Source: UBA6623 sp965238125 (GTDB lineage Bacteria > Acidobacteriota > Terriglobia > Bryobacterales > UBA6623). From it: a stretch of DNA of 64,000 bases. The stretch is from contig OZ250179.1 in NCBI GenBank assembly GCA_965238125.1, forward strand, positions 1,860,001 to 1,924,000, in the 5' to 3' direction. Under the pieces are notes generated by a model. The model made no database searches. It was not told the DNA's origin and saw only the letters and a list, made by a program, of their open reading frames with translations. The position numbers were made by a program, and so were the translations under genes. Shown here one piece after another: positions 60,556-64,000 of this stretch; the first letter of the stretch is position 1, and each line of letters begins with the position of its first letter.

Positions 60556-61866
60556 ATGAATCAAAACGGCAACATGGCGGCCGATGCGGCCTACGACGTG
60601 ATCGTCATCGGCGCGGGTCCGGCCGGTTCGACGGCGGCGGCGGTGCTGGCGGAGCATGGGCGCAAGGTGCTGGTGCTCGAGAAACAGAAATTCCCGCGCT
60701 ACAGCGTCGGCGAGTCGTTGTTGCCCTATTGCTACTATCCGCTCGAGCGCATCGGAGTGCTCGACAAGGTCAGGGAGGCGGCGTTCGTCAAGAAATACAG
60801 CGTTCAGTTCGCCTCGGTCGATGGGCGTGTGTCGCAACCTTTCTATTTTTTCCAACATCTCGAGCACGAAGCCTCGCAGACCTGGCAAGTCTGGCGCAGC
60901 GATTTCGACCACATCTTGCTCGACAATGCCATCGACAGGGGCGCCGACGTGATGGAAGAGACCGTAGCGAAAAAATTGCTTCGCGAAGGGGAACGTGTCG
61001 TCGGCGTCGAGGTGAGGACGCGCGACGGCTCGACCGGCTCGTTCCAGGCGCCCATCACGATCGATTGCAGCGGACGCGACGGGTTTGCCCTGAAGCGCAA
61101 CAACTGGCTGGTCCGCGACCCCAAGTTGAACAAGATTTCCATCTGGACCTACTATCGCGGCGGGCTGCGCGACAACGGCTACGACGAAGGCGCCACGACA
61201 GTCGCGTACCTTCCCAAGAAAGGTTGGTTCTGGTATGTCCCGCTACGCGACGACGTCGTCAGCGTGGGCATCACGGCCGAGGCCGATTATCTTTATCGCG
61301 ACCGCAAGGATATTCAAGAGATTTTCCAACGCGAGGTAGGCGTCAACCATTGGATCGAACAGCACCTCGCGCCGGCCGAGCGGATCCGGGATTTTCGGGT
61401 GACTGGGGAGTACTCCTATCGCTCGCGATATTGCGCAGCCGACGGGCTCGTTCTCGCCGGCGACGCGTTTGCTTTCCTCGACCCGGTATTTTCCTCCGGA
61501 GTGTTTCTGGCGCTGCGAAGCGGAGAGATGGTCGCCGACGCGGCGGACCAGGCGCTCAGCGCCGGTGACGTTTCGGCGGCGCGCTTCACCGACTACGCGG
61601 CGAATCTATGCGAAGGCATCGAAGCCATGCGAAAACTCGTCTACGCCTTCTACGACGATGCTTTCAGTTTCGGCCGTGTGTTCCGCAAGTACCCGGACCT
61701 GCGTTCCGACGTCACCGACTGCTTGATCGGGAACCTGTTCCGTGATTTCAGCCCGTTGTTCAAGGCGGTGGGAGAGTTCGCCGAGATTCCGCCGGCGCTC
61801 GACTACGGGCGACCCCTCACGAGCGCTCCCCAAGCCGAGAAGGCCTCGCGCGAAACGCCGAATTGA
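60556..61866 (+). CDS. FAD-dependent oxidoreductase (geranylgeranyl-reductase/halogenase-like)
   Basis: A 436-residue flavoprotein. A Rossmann dinucleotide-binding site opens the chain (YDVIVIGAGPAGSTAAAVLA), with VLVLEKQKFPRYSVGESLLP, the G-E-S-L motif of the tryptophan-halogenase/geranylgeranyl-reductase group. The second FAD motif LVLAGDAFAFLDPVFSSGVF lies in the C-terminal half. The halogenase WxWxIP motif is absent; WFWYVPL occurs at the equivalent place, favouring a reductase or hydroxylase. An in-frame extension to 60511 is possible, but the ATG at 60556 (MNQNGNMAADAAYD) fits better. Its substrate is unknown. Confidence 0.85.
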   Translation: MNQNGNMAADAAYDVIVIGAGPAGSTAAAVLAEHGRKVLVLEKQKFPRYSVGESLLPYCYYPLERIGVLDKVREAAFVKKYSVQFASVDGRVSQPFYFFQHLEHEASQTWQVWRSDFDHILLDNAIDRGADVMEETVAKKLLREGERVVGVEVRTRDGSTGSFQAPITIDCSGRDGFALKRNNWLVRDPKLNKISIWTYYRGGLRDNGYDEGATTVAYLPKKGWFWYVPLRDDVVSVGITAEADYLYRDRKDIQEIFQREVGVNHWIEQHLAPAERIRDFRVTGEYSYRSRYCAADGLVLAGDAFAFLDPVFSSGVFLALRSGEMVADAADQALSAGDVSAARFTDYAANLCEGIEAMRKLVYAFYDDAFSFGRVFRKYPDLRSDVTDCLIGNLFRDFSPLFKAVGEFAEIPPALDYGRPLTSAPQAEKASRETPN

Positions 61867-61973
61867 ACCCGACGGGCGGCTTCCGCCCCCTTTTGCCGCC
61901 TATTTTCCCCTCCCCGGAACAAAAGTTGCCCCGCTCGCTTGCAGTCCCGCCGCCACTGGGTTACAAGAGTTGA

Positions 61974-63896
61974 ATGCCCCCCTCGCGCAGCCGCTTGAAG
62001 TTGGCTCTCCATTCGCTTCCTTCCAACCCCGGCTTTGAGCGCTTGCGCGGAGAATCCGTTCTCGAACGCGTTCGCAACCTGGACGCGCGGACCCGCGAAC
62101 ACGGTTTGGCTTCCCTCAAGCCCTCGTCCGACAATCTGATTCCGATCGGCATGGAAATCAACGGGACGGGCCAGGTCACCAAGAACGGCTACGGCGTTTT
62201 GAGCCTGCCCGGGCAGGCCGAGCAGCATCCGGAATGGGCGGACATGGTGGGTGAGGAGGTGAAACAGATCCGGGCCGCGATTCGGAGGGATCACGGAGTG
62301 CGACTTCGCTACTTGATCTGGGCCGGCATGGGCGGGTCCGCGGAGGACAAGGCTTTCTACCAGGCCGCCGGGCTGGTGCGCAAGGGTTTGCGGGTCTACA
62401 TTCTCGATTCCACCGACCCGGCCAAGCTGCGCTCCATCCTCGAGCATATCGAGACGTCCGAGAAACAGCCTTTAAAAGAGGCGTTGCGGAAGACCTTGGT
62501 CGTGGGTATGGCGATGGGCATGACGTCCTACGAGCCGGTGTTGAATCTGGGGGTTCTCGACGCGCTCTACAAGAAACTGCGTATCTCCAACCAATCGAAC
62601 TTTATCTACATGACGCTGCCGGACTCGATCCTGGATCGCTTCGGGCGCGAGCGAGGCTTTCGGCGCGTCGAGTTGCAGCTCGATGACGACAACACGACGG
62701 CGGGGCGTCACAGCGGCCCGCTGACGCGCGGCAGCCTCTATCCGCTGGCGTTGGCCGGGTGCGATCTGTCGGCGTGGATGGGGGCGACGAAGCTGAACGA
62801 TGACGAAAAAAACGCGGCTCTGGAGCTGGCGGGTTTTCTCCAGGCGAACGCGCTTGCCGGCCGCGACAAATTGACGCTTTTTTTGGCGCGGGAATGGTCG
62901 GGCGGCGCGGTTTGGACCAAGCAGGATTTCGAGGAGAGTCTCGGCAAGAGCGAGCAGATCGGCATCAAGGTCGCGATCGGCGAAAGGATCAAGCCGCTGA
63001 ACTATTTCCCGCCCAAAGAGCGCGCACAAGACCGCTGTTTTTTGGTCGTCAACGCACGCGGCCTCCACAATCCCGACGCCGACCAAGTGAGTCGGCTGCG
63101 TCGCGCCGGCTACCCGCTGGCCGTGCTCCGGCTGCACGGGGAAGCCGCCCTGGCGCGCTACATGCAGTTCATCCACTACACCGTTTTCGGGTTGGGATAC
63201 TTGCGCGACATGAATTTCGTGACGCAGCCGGGCGTGGAACTGTATAAGACGATCGCCGGTGAAATCAACGCCGAGGCCCAGAAGGTCGGCGGAACGGCGC
63301 GGACCGAGGCTTGGCGCGCGACCGTCGATGCGCCGTGCAGCATTCGCTGGCGGGGAGGATTGACGGTTCACCTGGGAGCTTTGCGGCGTCTCGCCGCGGT
63401 TTCCGACGAGCATCTGCGCTGCGAGAACGGCAACGCGGCGGCGATCTACGCGGCCGTGCTCCGCTCATTGGTCCAGGAGGGGAAAGTCTCCTACGGCGAG
63501 CTGACCTACTTCGGAGATACACGCTACCATGCTCCCGGCAAAGCCTTGTTGCGAACGTTGGACCGCGCCGCCGACGGCATCTTTCGCTCTCGGCTGAAGA
63601 TGCCGGCCGACGTTTATGAAGGGCCGGCGATGAACCACTCCTTTCATGAAATGATTATTGGCTACGGCCACGGCTTTTCGACCGTGCTGCTGAGCGAAAA
63701 AGCGGCCGGTTTCAAGAAAGTCGACTACCCGCCCGACTACCATCAGGCGCAATGGCTGGCCACCCAGGAAGCCCTTGCGCGCAGAGGGCGGGCCGTGGCG
63801 GGCATCACGATCCGCGATTTGAGCGAACGCAGCCGGCAAACCGTGAAGGAGTTTTTCTCCGAGGTGGCGCGTCGCGTCGGGCGGCGGCGGAGTTAG
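61974..63896 (+). CDS. Phosphoglucose-isomerase-like (SIS-domain) protein
   Basis: A 640-residue protein with similarity to the tandem-SIS glucose-6-phosphate isomerase fold. RYLIWAGMGGSAEDKAFYQA is the phosphate-binding GGS loop. KTLVVGMAMGMTSYEP, LTLFLAREWSGGAVWTKQDF and KSEQIGIKVAIGERIKPLNY correspond to the second SIS region, where the catalytic Glu of canonical enzymes lies. It is ~100 residues longer than E. coli Pgi, like the isomerase part of transaldolase/Pgi fusions but without the transaldolase half. The ATG at 61974 has AAGAG eight bases upstream. Sugar phosphate isomerisation is likely; glucose-6-phosphate is a guess. Confidence 0.72.
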   Translation: MPPSRSRLKLALHSLPSNPGFERLRGESVLERVRNLDARTREHGLASLKPSSDNLIPIGMEINGTGQVTKNGYGVLSLPGQAEQHPEWADMVGEEVKQIRAAIRRDHGVRLRYLIWAGMGGSAEDKAFYQAAGLVRKGLRVYILDSTDPAKLRSILEHIETSEKQPLKEALRKTLVVGMAMGMTSYEPVLNLGVLDALYKKLRISNQSNFIYMTLPDSILDRFGRERGFRRVELQLDDDNTTAGRHSGPLTRGSLYPLALAGCDLSAWMGATKLNDDEKNAALELAGFLQANALAGRDKLTLFLAREWSGGAVWTKQDFEESLGKSEQIGIKVAIGERIKPLNYFPPKERAQDRCFLVVNARGLHNPDADQVSRLRRAGYPLAVLRLHGEAALARYMQFIHYTVFGLGYLRDMNFVTQPGVELYKTIAGEINAEAQKVGGTARTEAWRATVDAPCSIRWRGGLTVHLGALRRLAAVSDEHLRCENGNAAAIYAAVLRSLVQEGKVSYGELTYFGDTRYHAPGKALLRTLDRAADGIFRSRLKMPADVYEGPAMNHSFHEMIIGYGHGFSTVLLSEKAAGFKKVDYPPDYHQAQWLATQEALARRGRAVAGITIRDLSERSRQTVKEFFSEVARRVGRRRS

Positions 63897-63899
63897 AAA

Positions 63900-64000
63900 A
63901 TGTCACGTTGGAAAGCGGCGAAGGGCCGCAAGAAATACAAGGAATCCAAAGCCGGTGCCGTCGGTTGCGTGCTCGCCATCGTGCTCGTGCTGGTGTTTTT
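63900..64000 (+). CDS. Small basic membrane protein, partial at window end
   Basis: The first 33 codons of a gene starting MSRWKAAKGRKKYKESKAGA and continuing VGCVLAIVLVLVF. It has a highly basic N-terminus then a hydrophobic membrane segment, so it is probably a type II anchored membrane protein. It begins three bases after the stop of the isomerase-like gene and is co-transcribed with it. The rest is outside the window. Confidence 0.5.
   Translation, partial: MSRWKAAKGRKKYKESKAGAVGCVLAIVLVLVF

Noticed and set aside
62472..63413. A 313-codon leftward frame inside the isomerase-like gene
   Set aside because: Shadow frame; the plus-strand protein shows the SIS phosphate loop and family length.

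Overview
This is 64 kb of GC-rich bacterial chromosome with no rRNA, tRNA or CRISPR array that I could find. Gene content points to Acidobacteriota of the Bryobacterales/Solibacter type, with Planctomycetota as second choice. It includes a DUF1501 + DUF1549/DUF1553 pair, secreted PmoA-like and Tat-exported TIM-barrel proteins, RraA-like and NIPSNAP proteins, an UpxY-type antiterminator, UPF0182 and a secreted M20 peptidase. The assignment rests on family knowledge, not on a marker gene.

Layout. 1-23 kb: catabolic and secreted proteins (PmoA-like, TIM barrel, CoA-transferase, UPF0182, CDF metal exporter, YmdB-type phosphodiesterase, PPC-domain protein, DUF1501/DUF1549 pair, RraA-like, ABC exporter, NIPSNAP, M20 peptidase, BsuPI-domain protein). 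Many gaps hold short palindromic repeats. 23.4-24.1 kb: rplU-rpmA with a clear sigma70-type promoter. 24.3-45.0 kb: one long leftward Wzx/Wzy-type exopolysaccharide locus. In transcription order it encodes an UpxY/NusG antiterminator, Wza, Wzc, a WbaP-like sugar transferase, a thymidylate-kinase-like protein, a phosphotransferase, the flippase, a PDDEXK-like protein, two GT4 enzymes, the Wzy polymerase, a WecG/TagA enzyme and a third GT4. 45-50.8 kb: a TetR - ABC1 kinase operon with its own operator/promoter, broken by two insertion sequences. 51-64 kb: a phosphoesterase, a Tat TIM-barrel protein, an ISKra4-family element, a CpaE/MinD-like ATPase, an Ldh-family dehydrogenase, a HemN/HemW-like radical SAM protein, a VapBC-like pair, an FAD oxidoreductase and a phosphoglucose-isomerase-like protein.

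Mobile DNA is the main story. Three IS1380-family copies each have a perfect 5-bp target duplication: TCAAG in the flippase gene, GTAAA in the antiterminator gene, CTAAG just after the ABC1 kinase stop. An IS630-family element sits in codon 8 of the ABC1 kinase gene. An ISKra4-family element has near-identical 23-bp ends and a perfect 9-bp duplication. Three short elements (230, 287 and 370 bp) without genes carry the same ends and 9-bp duplications, so they look like MITEs moved by that transposase. In each gene-disrupting case the pre-insertion sequence can be rebuilt from the flanks and the reading frame closes.

Separately, at least six leftward genes carry small indels, often in short homopolymers (PPC protein, M20 peptidase, one GT4, phosphotransferase, thymidylate-kinase-like protein, antiterminator). 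These may be assembly errors or real decay; read data would decide.
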